Notes: generated from the sequence alone by a model not told the origin. DNA of 54,090 nt from Caldilinea sp. CFX5 (GCA_021405325.1 QWII01000069.1:1-54090); one strand, 5' to 3'; positions 26,327-35,348 are shown, counted from the first letter of the stretch. Translations and numbers: made by a program.

Positions 26327-27094
26327 TTACACAGGTGCAGGCTTGCCCCAAACTACATGCCCAACAATGCCCAAAGACACCTCTCCATCCGGGTAGGCAT
26401 CTTCTAGAAGACTAGTTAAAGCTTTGTCGAATAAAGTAGCTGCTTCTAAAGTCATTCTTTGGCGTGAACAGCCATTTCGAGAGTGAATTGATTCAATGTA
26501 ATTAGCGATGCTCTGTGTAAAAGATACAGGTAGAGTATGCTGTTCGCCAAGCTGCTGGAATATTTGTCGCGTAACTAACTCCTCCACCAGATTCACCGAT
26601 TGATACCCTTGATTTGTCGAATAGCGGTGAACAAGTTGTCCGATTTCATAGCTCCAGGGTTGTGTTACTTCAGATTGCCACACAATGGCGAGCAATCCTT
26701 GTGGCGTGAGGATAGAACGGAAACGTGGCATAACAATTTCCCACTCCATCCAATGCAAGCTGCCCGCAGCCACAACCAATCCATAAGGTGGTGACAAGGG
26801 TACATCCTCCATCTTGCCGTGGATCCATCGAATGTTGTCTCGGTCTCCACCCGGTAGCTGGCGTCCCCTCGCAAGCATGGCAGCAGAGAAATCGACGGCA
26901 TCAACGCGTTCAACCGAGGAAGCCAAACGACGTGCAATTGCACCAGTCCCGCAGCCTACGTCTAAGACAACACGTGGCTTATCCACCAATAATTGATCGA
27001 GTACAGTAAATACCGGATCTGGAATTGGCGGGCGATGAGCATACGCATCGACAACGCTGTGATCTTTGAATTGCTCTGCGTAAATACTGTTCAC
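26327..27094 (-). CDS. Class I SAM-dependent methyltransferase
   Basis: This 255-aa protein has motif I VVLDVGCGTGAIARRL near 38-53, a second acidic strand RVDAVDFSAAML, and LSPPYGLVVAAGSLHWM matching motif II of the Methyltransf_11/25 type. The start is GTG 27094; no closer ATG exists in the right place. It follows the operon C MalG gene by 13 nt, so it may be read with the importer. The substrate is unknown. Its codon use is somewhat A/T-richer than the neighbours'. Confidence 0.82.
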   Translation of the reverse strand: MNSIYAEQFKDHSVVDAYAHRPPIPDPVFTVLDQLLVDKPRVVLDVGCGTGAIARRLASSVERVDAVDFSAAMLARGRQLPGGDRDNIRWIHGKMEDVPLSPPYGLVVAAGSLHWMEWEIVMPRFRSILTPQGLLAIVWQSEVTQPWSYEIGQLVHRYSTNQGYQSVNLVEELVTRQIFQQLGEQHTLPVSFTQSIANYIESIHSRNGCSRQRMTLEAATLFDKALTSLLEDAYPDGEVSLGIVGHVVWGKPAPV

Positions 27095-27107
27095 AAAAGC
27101 CTAAACC

Positions 27108-27992
27108 TCACTTCAAACCAGTTAATGCAATGCCCTGTACAACATAGCGTTGCAACACCAGAAAAACCACCAACACCGGAATCACCGCCACCGTCGCTCC
27201 AGCCATGACAATGCCATAGTCGGTGCCATGTTCCGCCACAAAACCGGCCAGCGCCACCGGCAACATCGCTTTTGCGCCGGTGGTGATGACGATGAGCGGC
27301 CAGAGAAAATCATTCCAGTTCCACATAAAGTAAAAGCTGATCGTTGTCGCCAGCACAGGTCCGCAAAGGGGCAGGATAAGCCGGTGAAAGATGTACCATT
27401 CACCGGCGCTGTCAATGCGGGCGGCGTCGATCAGGTCATTTGGGATCGTGAACATGAATTGGCGAAAGAGAAAAATTGCGTAGGCGCTAAAGATGTGGGG
27501 GAGAACGAGCGCCGTGTGCGTGTTGCCCAGTTGGGCAAAGACCATCATCTGGTAGAGCGGGATCATATAGACTTCAAAAGGGACGATCATGGTAAAGAGA
27601 ATGAAGTAGAAGATCGGCGTCTGCCCCCAGAAATGGAACTTGCCAAAGACATAGCCCAACAACGCGCCGGTGTAGATCATCAGCGTCGTCTTGACAATCG
27701 TCACATAAGTGGTGTTCCAATACAACTGCGCCAGGTGGATCTGGTCAAAGACATTCGTATAGTTTTCAAAGGTAAAGACCTTCGGGAGCAAGGTCGGGGG
27801 AAAGATCATGATCTCACTGCGCGGCTTGAACGAAGTTGAAAGCATCCAGAGAAAGGGAAAGACCATGATCAGCGCGCCCACGATCAACGCCAGATAGTTG
27901 AGCCAAGGCTGTCGCTGCCATGCGTGCCATACGGTAGACCGGCGCTCCGGTTGCGACGCCGTGCGCATGGGCATCGTTGAGCTTTGCGTCAT
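27108..27992 (-). CDS. Carbohydrate ABC importer permease, MalG type (operon C)
   Basis: Inner-membrane permease of 294 aa with six membrane segments; EAA loop DLIDAARIDSAGEWYIFHR near 190-208; tail GIALTGLK. I chose ATG 27992, with GGGAGTTAT upstream; it starts 2 nt after the MalF-type stop. It pairs with that partner and the binding protein at 29058-30377. Confidence 0.93.
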   Translation of the reverse strand: MTQSSTMPMRTASQPERRSTVWHAWQRQPWLNYLALIVGALIMVFPFLWMLSTSFKPRSEIMIFPPTLLPKVFTFENYTNVFDQIHLAQLYWNTTYVTIVKTTLMIYTGALLGYVFGKFHFWGQTPIFYFILFTMIVPFEVYMIPLYQMMVFAQLGNTHTALVLPHIFSAYAIFLFRQFMFTIPNDLIDAARIDSAGEWYIFHRLILPLCGPVLATTISFYFMWNWNDFLWPLIVITTGAKAMLPVALAGFVAEHGTDYGIVMAGATVAVIPVLVVFLVLQRYVVQGIALTGLK

Positions 27993-27994
27993 CG

Positions 27995-28936
27995 TTATAA
28001 CTCCCAATCGCTGCGCTGCAAGCGCAACTGTGCGACCGTTAACAGGCTCACAATCACAAAGAGAATAAACGACAGGCTGGCCGCCATGCCAATCTTGAGA
28101 TGTTGAAACGCTTGTTGATAGATCTCCAGCGCCAGCACTTGGGTCGTCCCCAGGGGGCCGCCACGGGTCATCAAGTAGACCTGTTGAAAGACCTGAAAGC
28201 TACCGATAATCCCTGTCACCACGACAAAGAGAATCACCCGTGAGAGTAATGGCAACTTGATAAAGCGGGTAATTTGCACACCCGTCGCGCCGTCGATCTT
28301 GGCGGCTTCAATGTAATCCTGCGGAATGCCCTGTAACCCGGCGATAAAGATCAACGCCGAAAAGCCGACGCCGCCCCAGATCGCCATGATGATCAGCCCC
28401 GGCATTGCCCAGTCCGGCGATTTGAGCCACCCCAGCGCCGGGATGCCGACCATGCTCAACAGTTGGTTAAACAGACCAAATCTGGGTTGATAGAACCAGA
28501 GCCAGATCGCCGCAATCGCAATCGTCGAGGTCACGGTCGGCAGGTAGTAGAGCAGGCGCAACAGCCCCACTCCACGGCGCACCGGTTCAAAGACAAAAGC
28601 CACCAGCAGCGCCAACGCCGTGGTCAACAAGGTGGTGGCAAAGGCATAGTAGGTCGTATTCCAAATAATCTGCGTAAAGTCGGGGTCGCGAAAGATTCTG
28701 ACAAAATTCGCCAGCCCGATAAACTGGTAGGTAGGCGCCAACAGGGTAGCGTCAGTGGTACTGAGAAAGAGCGTCTGCACCACCGGGTAGTAGCGAAAGA
28801 GCAGATAGTAGATCAACGCCGGCACGACAATCGTCAAGGTCATCCGCCGCTGCGGCCAGGCGCGCCGGTTGCCCAGCCAGCCACTTGACTTGACCGGCGC
28901 TTGCCGTTGCGTTGTTGAAATCGTCGTTGTCCTCAT
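27995..28936 (-). CDS. Carbohydrate ABC importer permease, MalF type (operon C)
   Basis: Inner-membrane permease (313 aa) with six membrane segments and EAA loop YIEAAKIDGATGVQITRF near 203-220. ATG 28936 is preferred; the upstream reading enters the palindrome between this gene and the binding-protein gene. No ATPase gene is nearby. Confidence 0.93.
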   Translation of the reverse strand: MRTTTISTTQRQAPVKSSGWLGNRRAWPQRRMTLTIVVPALIYYLLFRYYPVVQTLFLSTTDATLLAPTYQFIGLANFVRIFRDPDFTQIIWNTTYYAFATTLLTTALALLVAFVFEPVRRGVGLLRLLYYLPTVTSTIAIAAIWLWFYQPRFGLFNQLLSMVGIPALGWLKSPDWAMPGLIIMAIWGGVGFSALIFIAGLQGIPQDYIEAAKIDGATGVQITRFIKLPLLSRVILFVVVTGIIGSFQVFQQVYLMTRGGPLGTTQVLALEIYQQAFQHLKIGMAASLSFILFVIVSLLTVAQLRLQRSDWEL

Positions 28937-28966
28937 GGGTTGACCATTCCGGGATCGTCTTCGTCC

Positions 28967-29041
28967 TATCACCGCGAATCATTGGATTAGCGAATCTTTT
29001 TTCCCTGACGTGATTCGCTAATCCAATGATTCGCGGTGATA
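28967..29041. terminator. Perfect 30-bp inverted repeat between binding-protein and permease genes (operon C)
   Basis: Arms 28967-28996 and 29012-29041 pair without mismatch around a 15-nt loop rich in T. It is the largest of the three intercistronic stems. It may lower read-through to the permeases or stabilise the binding-protein mRNA. A 30-bp perfect stem is longer than a typical terminator and may come from a mobile palindrome. Confidence 0.6.
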
Positions 29042-29057
29042 ACGCCACCCTCACCCA

Positions 29058-30377
29058 TCAATAGACATGGGTAATCTCCCCATCGTCGATGGCCTGTTGC
29101 AGTTCTTCCTGCCCCTGCTCCAGCGTCGCCGTCACCGCTTGATTTTCCAACAAAATGCGGTTGAGCGCGTCGGCGATGATCGTGTTAAGCGTATCCGACA
29201 CTTCGACCGTGTCATACTCTTTCGGCGCCAGTTGACTCCCCAGCGTCAAAAAGGCGTCATCCTTGACCTGTTGTCCATTCATTAATTCTACATGGGCCGG
29301 CACCAGACCGGAGATATTCGCTAGATCGAACTGGGTATCTAGCCGGTCCACCACCAGATATTCCAAGAATTTCAGCCCGACATCACTCTCTGCCTGCGGT
29401 CGATTCTTCATCAGCGCCAGACTGAGGACGGCATTCTTGCGGCCATAGTAGGGGGCTGCTTCACCCGTGGGCGTGGGCGGGGCGGCAAAGCCGAGATTGG
29501 CGTAGGTGTCGGGGAAATCGGTCTTGTAGACGCCATGCACCCAGGCTTCGCCAATGCTCATCGCTGCCTGGGCATTGCCGATGGCGTCGGAGACGTAGGG
29601 GAAGTTGGGGTCCCAGATTTTGTGTTTCTGCGCGGCGTCGATGAAGAAGAGGATTGCCTGTTCCATCTCGGCACTATTAAAATTAGCAACGGGCGTATCG
29701 CCATCACGCTTGACGATCATGCCACCCAGTTGATAGAGCGGGTTGAGCAGCGGCAACCAATCATCGTATTGAAAACCGGCCTGTTGAATGACGCCGCTGG
29801 CATCACTCTTGGTCAGCTTTTCACCGGCTGCGTAGAACCCGGCCCAGTCAGTGGGCGGTTGCTCCGGGTCAAGACCCGCTTCGGTAAAGAGTTGCTTGTT
29901 ATAGGTGAAGACCGCCGGCTGCACCCCTTCCGGCGTACAATAAAAGCCATATTGATCCCAGCCATGATCCGGATACTTCTGACGCAAACTGACGCCGGGG
30001 AAGATGTCGTCGCTCAGTTCGTTGAGCAAGCCCTGGTCGCGCAGCTTGAAATAGTTGGTCGTCTGCATTTTGCAGAGCGTCGGCCCGGTGCCGGCGGGGA
30101 CGGCGGCAAAGATTTTCTCCCAAATGCCCTCGGCAATGGTTTCCACTACCACCTCGACATTGCCATTGGCGGCGGCATAATCATCGCCGGCGGTCTGGAA
30201 AATCTTCATCCGCTCTTCCCACCAACCCCAGACGGTGACGGTCATCTTTTCGCCGGCGGGGGCAGCCGCTTCGCCAGCCGGCGCCGCCACCGGTGTACAG
30301 GCCGCTACAGCCAGAGTGGCGCCCAAGTAGCCGGCCGCTTTGAGAAATGTACGTCGCGAATAGTGTTGCGTTGCCAT
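29058..30377 (-). CDS. Sugar-binding lipoprotein, solute-binding family 1 (operon C)
   Basis: This 439-aa protein has ATG 30377 with GAGGAGG upstream. It carries a Tat leader (SRRTFLKAAG) and a lipobox ending VAAC near residue 26, then an SBP1 domain (VTVWGWWEERM strand; PPTDWAGFYAAGEKL; IGEAWVHGVYK). The upstream reading to 30605 would translate a non-coding repeat and is rejected. It delivers its ligand to the two permeases downstream. Confidence 0.92.
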   Translation of the reverse strand: MATQHYSRRTFLKAAGYLGATLAVAACTPVAAPAGEAAAPAGEKMTVTVWGWWEERMKIFQTAGDDYAAANGNVEVVVETIAEGIWEKIFAAVPAGTGPTLCKMQTTNYFKLRDQGLLNELSDDIFPGVSLRQKYPDHGWDQYGFYCTPEGVQPAVFTYNKQLFTEAGLDPEQPPTDWAGFYAAGEKLTKSDASGVIQQAGFQYDDWLPLLNPLYQLGGMIVKRDGDTPVANFNSAEMEQAILFFIDAAQKHKIWDPNFPYVSDAIGNAQAAMSIGEAWVHGVYKTDFPDTYANLGFAAPPTPTGEAAPYYGRKNAVLSLALMKNRPQAESDVGLKFLEYLVVDRLDTQFDLANISGLVPAHVELMNGQQVKDDAFLTLGSQLAPKEYDTVEVSDTLNTIIADALNRILLENQAVTATLEQGQEELQQAIDDGEITHVY

Positions 30378-30408
30378 TGCGTTCCTCCTCTGCTCAATTG
30401 CCCTGTTC

Positions 30409-30664
30409 TGAAAATCATCAAAGATTACGCAGATTGCGCAGATGAAAACAAAGAAAAAATTTGTGAAATCTGCGCAATCTTTGATCCAGATCAAATTTTC
30501 ATGATTATGGGCGTACCTATTCATGACGACTGATGTGAAAATTATCAAAGAGTACGCAGATTCCGCAGATGAAAACAAAGAAAAAAATCTGTGAAATCTG
30601 CGCAATCTTTGATCAAAATCTGATTCTCATGATTATGCATGTAGCTAATTCATGACGACTGATG
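30409..30664. repeat. Two tandem copies of a 125-bp palindromic element
   Basis: Copies start near 30409 and 30534, about 85-90% identical by eye. Each contains an inverted pair (ATCAAAGATTACGCAGAT and a matching ATCTGCGCAATCTTTGAT) around an A-rich loop, and ends with CATGACGACTGATG. Elements with 'AATCTGCGCAATCT' arms are widespread dispersed repeats. This fills most of the 316-nt gap between the operon C binding-protein gene and the MDR gene; no gene or clear promoter was seen in it. Confidence 0.75.
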
Positions 30665-30693
30665 TATAAGTAAAAGATGTCTGTGTAGTTGCC

Positions 30694-31704
30694 TCATTTC
30701 ATCGTCCAGTCAAAAAGTACCCCTAACGCCGCCGACCGGTCACGCGTTAACTGTTCATAGACCTGTGGCGCATCCAGCGGCGAATAGCGATGGGTGATCA
30801 GGTGTGACACCTGCATCCGGCCCTGGCGCAAATAGTCAAAGAAGAGCGACGTGATCTCGTCGCGTGTCCAGGGGTTATAGTCGGAGGCGTGGGCCGGGGT
30901 CATTGTGCCGTGAATGCCCAGAATCGCTAGCGAATTGCTCACCACCCCGGCGCTCAAATGCTGCTCCGACGGTGTGGGGCAATCGCCCAGCAGAATGACC
31001 CGCCCCAAGCGGCGCACCAGCGGAATGCAGCCGGCGAGAACCGTGGGGTGGCCGGTAATGTCATAGATCACGTCGAGTCGTTTGCCGTCCGTTATCTCAT
31101 CAATGGCCGTCCGCGCTTCGTGAACATTGAGCGCCAAGCCATGTGTAGCGCCGTGCGCCTGCGCCACCGCCAGCCGGCTTTGCACCGGGTCAATGGCAAC
31201 GATCTGACGCGCCCCGGAGAGGGCCAGATATTGCACCACCAACTGGCCCAGAATCCCCATGCCCACCACGCCGACCCGCTCGCCCAAGACATGCCCGGCG
31301 CGGCGCACGCCCAATTGGGTTGTGGTGGCGAGTATACCCCAGGTCGCCTCTTCATCACTGACGCCGTCGGGGACGCGATGCAACTCCTCCGGTCGCGCTT
31401 TGAAGTGGCTGCGGTGTGTGACCCAAGCGGCGACCCGATCCCCCGCTTTCCACCCGGTCACGCCTTCGCCCACGGCCACCACTTGCGCCGCCATGCTGTA
31501 GCCAGGACGGAATGGGTATTGCACCCAGCGCGCCCAGTTGCTATCGGCGTCAAAGATGCCACGCAGACAATAAAGTTCGGTGCCAATGCTAATGAGCGAT
31601 TGCCGGGCTGCGCACAACACTTCACCTGGCCCTGGCGGCGTCATGGCCTCCTCGCACACCTCGATTTTGCCCTTTTCCGGAAAAACGATATAGGTTGATT
31701 GCAT
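30694..31704 (-). CDS. Medium-chain dehydrogenase/reductase (1)
   Basis: This 336-aa zinc-alcohol-dehydrogenase-like protein has the GroES-like N-terminal domain (SIGTELYCLRG; FRPGYSMAAQVVAVGEGV; GDRVA) and the Rossmann motif GVVGMGILGQLVVQYLAL near 143-160. The catalytic Cys of classical zinc enzymes is replaced in the SIGTE segment, as in many 'sugar MDR' proteins, so the zinc site may be absent. It sits in the GntR-headed catabolic operon and probably oxidises a polyol or keto-sugar. Confidence 0.86.
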   Translation of the reverse strand: MQSTYIVFPEKGKIEVCEEAMTPPGPGEVLCAARQSLISIGTELYCLRGIFDADSNWARWVQYPFRPGYSMAAQVVAVGEGVTGWKAGDRVAAWVTHRSHFKARPEELHRVPDGVSDEEATWGILATTTQLGVRRAGHVLGERVGVVGMGILGQLVVQYLALSGARQIVAIDPVQSRLAVAQAHGATHGLALNVHEARTAIDEITDGKRLDVIYDITGHPTVLAGCIPLVRRLGRVILLGDCPTPSEQHLSAGVVSNSLAILGIHGTMTPAHASDYNPWTRDEITSLFFDYLRQGRMQVSHLITHRYSPLDAPQVYEQLTRDRSAALGVLFDWTMK

Positions 31705-31720
31705 GGCGATTCCTCTTTCT

Positions 31721-31742
31721 GCCGAGGGTTCAAACCCTCGGC
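31721..31742. terminator. Short inverted repeat between the two MDR genes
   Basis: Arms GCCGAGGGTT and AACCCTCGGC with a 2-nt centre lie in the 83-nt gap between the two dehydrogenase genes. A second small stem (CGTCGC-TAT-GCGACG) follows at about 31753-31767. They may form an intercistronic structure. Confidence 0.4.
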
Positions 31743-31787
31743 TACCTTCAGTCGTCGCTATGCGACGGTAAGGACTGATGCTACTTT

Positions 31788-32819
31788 TTAGCCCTCACAA
31801 TCGCGCCAGTCGAAGCGTACAGCCATGAAGCGGGTGCGCTCTTCTTGAATTTCCTGATAGACCTCAGGGGCTTCACGCCAGTTAAAGGTGTGGCTAATCA
31901 AGCCATCGACATTGATCTGACCCGCCTTGACCAGATCGAGGTAGAGTTCGCCATTGCGCGCCGTCGTCCATGGGTTCAGATGACTCTCTATCGGCGGGTA
32001 GGTGCTCCATTGGGCGCCGATTACGTCGATACCGAAGTGGATCTGGTCATGGAAATCTACCTGCGAAACGCCGCGCGGTGAGCCAAGAATGATCACCCGC
32101 CCCCGTTTGCGGGGTAGCTTTAGTGCAGTAGGAATGGCGACAGGATTACCCGTCACTTCGAGGACACAATCGACCTTGCGCCCCTTGTTGATGCGGGTGA
32201 TCTCGTCCAGGAACTTGTCAATCGGCCCTTGCAAGGTGTGGGTCGCACCACCCAGTTTAGAAAATTCGAGGCGTGACGGCGCCATATCCACCGCAATCAA
32301 CGGGAAGGCGCCACTCAAGCGGGCAAAGCGCAACGCAAGCTGGCCGACAATCCCCTGGCCTTGCACCACCACCGCTTCGCCCACATCAATGCGCGCCACC
32401 CGCACGCCATGCAACGACACCCGGCTCAACGACCACAGCCCTGCCTGTTCATCAGTAATGCCTTCGGGGATCAGTTGTGGGCGGTCACGAATGTCGATAT
32501 TGACCAGATAGTAGTTGCCATGTTCGCCATCGCCCACCACCCGGTCGCCGACTTTAAATTCTGTCACCTGTTCCCCTACCGCAACGACACTGCCGACACA
32601 GCCCCATCCCTCCCAGTTAGGATAGTTGACATGCATATCCCACCACGAGCCTTTGGGGAAGTCGCCGGTGAAGATGGTCATCTCTGTGCCAAGGTTCATA
32701 ACGGTGTAGTCATTACGAATCAAAATCTGGCGCGGGCCAGGGTCGCCGATCAGTTCCTGTTCCAGTTGCACTGTCATCGGCTTGGGCACCATCAATTTCG
32801 TGATCATCCGTTGGGTCAT
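31788..32819 (-). CDS. Medium-chain dehydrogenase/reductase (2)
   Basis: This 343-aa paralogue of the neighbouring MDR has VMNLGTEMTIFTG in the zinc-ligand region, GCVGSVVAVGEQV, GDRVVG, and Rossmann motif VVQGQGIVGQLALRFARL near 152-169. It also lacks the usual catalytic Cys at the GTE segment. Two such dehydrogenases next to an isomerase and two Gfo/Idh/MocA genes suggest stepwise oxidation and isomerisation of one sugar acid or polyol; the order of steps is not readable. Confidence 0.86.
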   Translation of the reverse strand: MTQRMITKLMVPKPMTVQLEQELIGDPGPRQILIRNDYTVMNLGTEMTIFTGDFPKGSWWDMHVNYPNWEGWGCVGSVVAVGEQVTEFKVGDRVVGDGEHGNYYLVNIDIRDRPQLIPEGITDEQAGLWSLSRVSLHGVRVARIDVGEAVVVQGQGIVGQLALRFARLSGAFPLIAVDMAPSRLEFSKLGGATHTLQGPIDKFLDEITRINKGRKVDCVLEVTGNPVAIPTALKLPRKRGRVIILGSPRGVSQVDFHDQIHFGIDVIGAQWSTYPPIESHLNPWTTARNGELYLDLVKAGQINVDGLISHTFNWREAPEVYQEIQEERTRFMAVRFDWRDCEG

Positions 32820-32873
32820 AGGTCGCTCCTTTTGTGTAGAAGAGAACGAGTTGAAGCTTGATGTCAGGCAGGT

Positions 32874-32924
32874 GATTGGGTGACTCGGTGATTGAGCCTG
32901 TCGAAATCACCGAGTCACCCAATC
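32874..32924. terminator. Inverted repeat between isomerase and MDR genes
   Basis: Perfect 20-bp arms (32874-32893 and 32905-32924) around an 11-nt loop containing GAGCCTGTCGA. This loop sequence and the GGTGACTCGGTGA-type arms recall widely dispersed bacterial palindromes. It may act as an intercistronic stem inside the operon. Confidence 0.5.
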
Positions 32925-32926
32925 TT

Positions 32927-33709
32927 CTACCGCCAAAGCCGGCGCACCTGCTCCGCCGCCGCAATAATCTCCGCCGTCGGGTCATGGTCTTCGGCGGGGA
33001 TTTCGATGCTAAGCCAGCCGTCATAGCCGATGGCGCGCAAGGCTTGGAGTACGGCGGGGAGATCGACTAGCCCTGTTCCTATGGCCACCGACTTCTCTGA
33101 GCCAACCGCCGGCGCATCGCGCAGGTGGACATGAAAGATGCGGTTGCCCAGTTGGTGAATGGCCTGCACAGCATCGCCGCCATGTTGTAAGATGCTACCG
33201 GTGTCAAAGGCAACGCCAATCCATTCATTGCCGCCTTGAATAACGGCCAGGATCTCGTCGGCGTCTTTTTCCGGGTGATTCTCATAGGCCACGCGCACGC
33301 CGTAGCGCGCACAGAGTTGGGTTAGCTCCGGCACAGCAGCGGTTGTCACGTCGCCGGCAATAGTGCCTGCTTGCAACAACAGGGCGGTTTGAAAGCGTTC
33401 CTCGCTGGCATAACGATCTTTCTGCGGATTGCCCGGCGAACCGGCACAGGCAGCACAGACCATCCCTTGCGCGGCTAACCGTTTACGCACCTCAGTCGCC
33501 AGCACCGGCGTCAGGTTGCCCGGCCAAACATGGGGATACCAGAATTCAAAGCCATCCAAGCGGGCCGGCGCCAGCCGCGCCATTAGCCGGTCGATCCCCT
33601 TCAGGATGGGTGTTTCAATCGCCTTTTGGGTTGCCAACCGCCAATCAATCTGGTTCGGATAGCCGAGTGGGTCGGCCAGATAGCTGTAAGTCACACAAGA
33701 TAGTTTCAT
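32927..33709 (-). CDS. Sugar phosphate isomerase/epimerase-like TIM-barrel protein
   Basis: This 260-aa AP-endonuclease-2-like barrel has the metal-site pattern of xylose-isomerase-like epimerases: VAYENHPEK (Glu/His near 140-147), GVAFDTGSILQHG (Asp near 168) and HVHLRDAP (His near 193), then LSIEIPAED (Glu near 243). These enzymes isomerise or epimerise sugars and inosose-type compounds. Its ATG directly abuts the stop of the Gfo/Idh/MocA gene upstream, so both are co-translated. Confidence 0.87.
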   Translation of the reverse strand: MKLSCVTYSYLADPLGYPNQIDWRLATQKAIETPILKGIDRLMARLAPARLDGFEFWYPHVWPGNLTPVLATEVRKRLAAQGMVCAACAGSPGNPQKDRYASEERFQTALLLQAGTIAGDVTTAAVPELTQLCARYGVRVAYENHPEKDADEILAVIQGGNEWIGVAFDTGSILQHGGDAVQAIHQLGNRIFHVHLRDAPAVGSEKSVAIGTGLVDLPAVLQALRAIGYDGWLSIEIPAEDHDPTAEIIAAAEQVRRLWR

Positions 33710-34834
33710 TTAGAAGGTGCTTTCCAACATCTGGGTCTGGCCGGTTGCGACGGCGATCAGACTTTTTTCGATGATCTCGACAACATGGGCCGCCTGTTCA
33801 CCACCGGCAAGGGGCGCGCGATCTTCGTAGATGGCATCCACCAGATCCATAATGTCGGCGTAGGCTTGCGGCTCTTCAATGGTGACATGTTCGCCTTGAA
33901 TGTAGGGCTGGTCAGCAAGGGTGCTGGCGTAGCTCTGCTCTGTTTGGCCCCATACTTCAAAATGGGTGGGGAAGCCGCTGAGCGCTTCGGTGGCTGTCAC
34001 TTCCAGGCCGCCGAGCGTGCCATAGAGGCCGAGCGCACCCCACGGAATGCGCGGACTGCCCCGGCTCTTGGTGCCGACCGCCATGCCGATGGTTCCGCTG
34101 GCAAACTCCATCATCACCATGCTGTTGTCGTTGATGTTGACTCGAATCGTTTCGCCCTGCCAGACCCGTTCGTCGGCGGTGCGGTTGGCCAGCGAGGTGA
34201 CCTTACGCACCGGCCCCAGCACACTGGTGATCAGGTGAAAGGCGTAGACTGTCACATCGGGCAGGGGGCCGGCGCCGGGTTGGTAGTACCAGGCCGGGCT
34301 GATCTCAGCCAGCGCGCCTTTGCCGCTGCGGATCGGCTCCCGTTCGTGACCAAAACCCATTGTATAGGTGTAGGCCACATTCACCCGCCCCAACTCGCCG
34401 CGTTGCACCACGTCGCGCATTTGTTTGGTGGTGGGGAAGAGTTCATAGCCACAGGCCGCCGCCAGTTTAACCCCCTTGTGGTTGCGCGCGGCCAACACCG
34501 TGTTGGCTTCGGCCAGCGTGGTGGTCATCGTCTTTTGCAGATAGACATGTTTGCCCGCTTCAATCGCGCTCATGGCGTTGCTAAAGTGGTAGGGGATCGG
34601 GGTGGCAATCAGCACCAGATCGACATCGCCTTTGGCCAGGAGATCATCAATGCTGGTGAAATACGCCGGCACCCCAAACTTTGCCGCAGTCTGCTGTGCC
34701 CGTTCTCGATCGACATCCACCACCGCCGCCAGATGCACCTTGGCTTTGGCATCGGGTAAAGTCAAATGCGGCAACAGACCCCGTAACGCGACACTGCCAC
34801 AGCCGACTAAACCGGCCCTGAGAAGATTGGTCAT
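33710..34834 (-). CDS. Gfo/Idh/MocA-family oxidoreductase (2)
   Basis: This 374-aa protein has the Rossmann opening AGLVGCGSVALRGLLPH (7-23) and a C-terminal substrate domain. The EKP signature is altered to LQKTMTTT (near 98-105): the Lys is kept but the Glu is Gln and the Pro is Thr, which may change the substrate or activity. It lies between a small membrane-protein gene and the isomerase gene in the GntR-headed operon. Confidence 0.88.
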   Translation of the reverse strand: MTNLLRAGLVGCGSVALRGLLPHLTLPDAKAKVHLAAVVDVDRERAQQTAAKFGVPAYFTSIDDLLAKGDVDLVLIATPIPYHFSNAMSAIEAGKHVYLQKTMTTTLAEANTVLAARNHKGVKLAAACGYELFPTTKQMRDVVQRGELGRVNVAYTYTMGFGHEREPIRSGKGALAEISPAWYYQPGAGPLPDVTVYAFHLITSVLGPVRKVTSLANRTADERVWQGETIRVNINDNSMVMMEFASGTIGMAVGTKSRGSPRIPWGALGLYGTLGGLEVTATEALSGFPTHFEVWGQTEQSYASTLADQPYIQGEHVTIEEPQAYADIMDLVDAIYEDRAPLAGGEQAAHVVEIIEKSLIAVATGQTQMLESTF

Positions 34835-34871
34835 AGACAGAATATCTCCTTTTTACAAGATCTGTCCAACA

Positions 34872-35348
34872 TCACCAGGGTAAGCGTAGCCACGGGCGCC
34901 CATAATAAAAGCCCGGCCACGGAATCGCCAGCACGATCAACAGCATGGTGAGGAGCAGCAAGATGGCTGTCCACCGCAAGCGACGCTGCTCCTGGGGGAT
35001 GCGTTTAGCCATTGAGAGGGTGATATTAGCCAGAACAACGGCAATGATCATTTGGAGGGGGTGTTCCAGGGTAAAGAAGCGTAACAGCCGCTCTTGCATA
35101 ATCTGCGCCCAGGGAATATTTTGGAGCGCCGCTTGGATAAAGGCGCCGGGCAGCAGGTAGAGGGCCAGGCCCAGCAGAAATTGCAGATCGATGGTGCGCG
35201 TAAAGATCTGAAGCAGCGTCGTATAGTGCGACTGCCAGCCCCGGTGACCAAGCCAACCACGCATCACTTGCCAGATTGTCCATAAACCGACCAGTAACAC
35301 CAGCCAACGGTTAAGATTATGGAGCGACAAGATAATTGAATAAAGCAC
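34872..35348 (-). CDS. Small four-helix membrane protein, unknown function
   Basis: This 158-aa protein starts with GTG at 35348, with GGAG upstream. It has about four membrane segments and conserved-looking His residues in SLHNLNRW (near 10) and TLEHPLQM (near 93). The pattern 'H-x2-x-RW...FTxEHP' is like a family of ~150-aa bacterial membrane proteins, mostly known from Bacteroidota, with no function established; the His pair could hold a haem, but this is speculation. It lies inside the catabolic operon. Confidence 0.7.
   Translation of the reverse strand: MLYSIILSLHNLNRWLVLLVGLWTIWQVMRGWLGHRGWQSHYTTLLQIFTRTIDLQFLLGLALYLLPGAFIQAALQNIPWAQIMQERLLRFFTLEHPLQMIIAVVLANITLSMAKRIPQEQRRLRWTAILLLLTMLLIVLAIPWPGFYYGRPWLRLPW

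Noticed and set aside
29535..30533. Open frame on the plus strand opposite the operon C binding protein
   Set aside because: It runs through the binding-protein gene and the non-coding repeats; the opposite strand has a Tat leader and lipobox.
30378..30605. Extended N-terminus of the operon C binding protein
   Set aside because: The extra 76 codons translate the palindromic repeat; the ATG at 30377 has GGAGG and a regular leader.
33785..34759. Long open frame on the plus strand (324 codons) opposite the second Gfo/Idh/MocA gene
   Set aside because: Shadow of a high-GC coding strand; no motif and no ribosome site in context.
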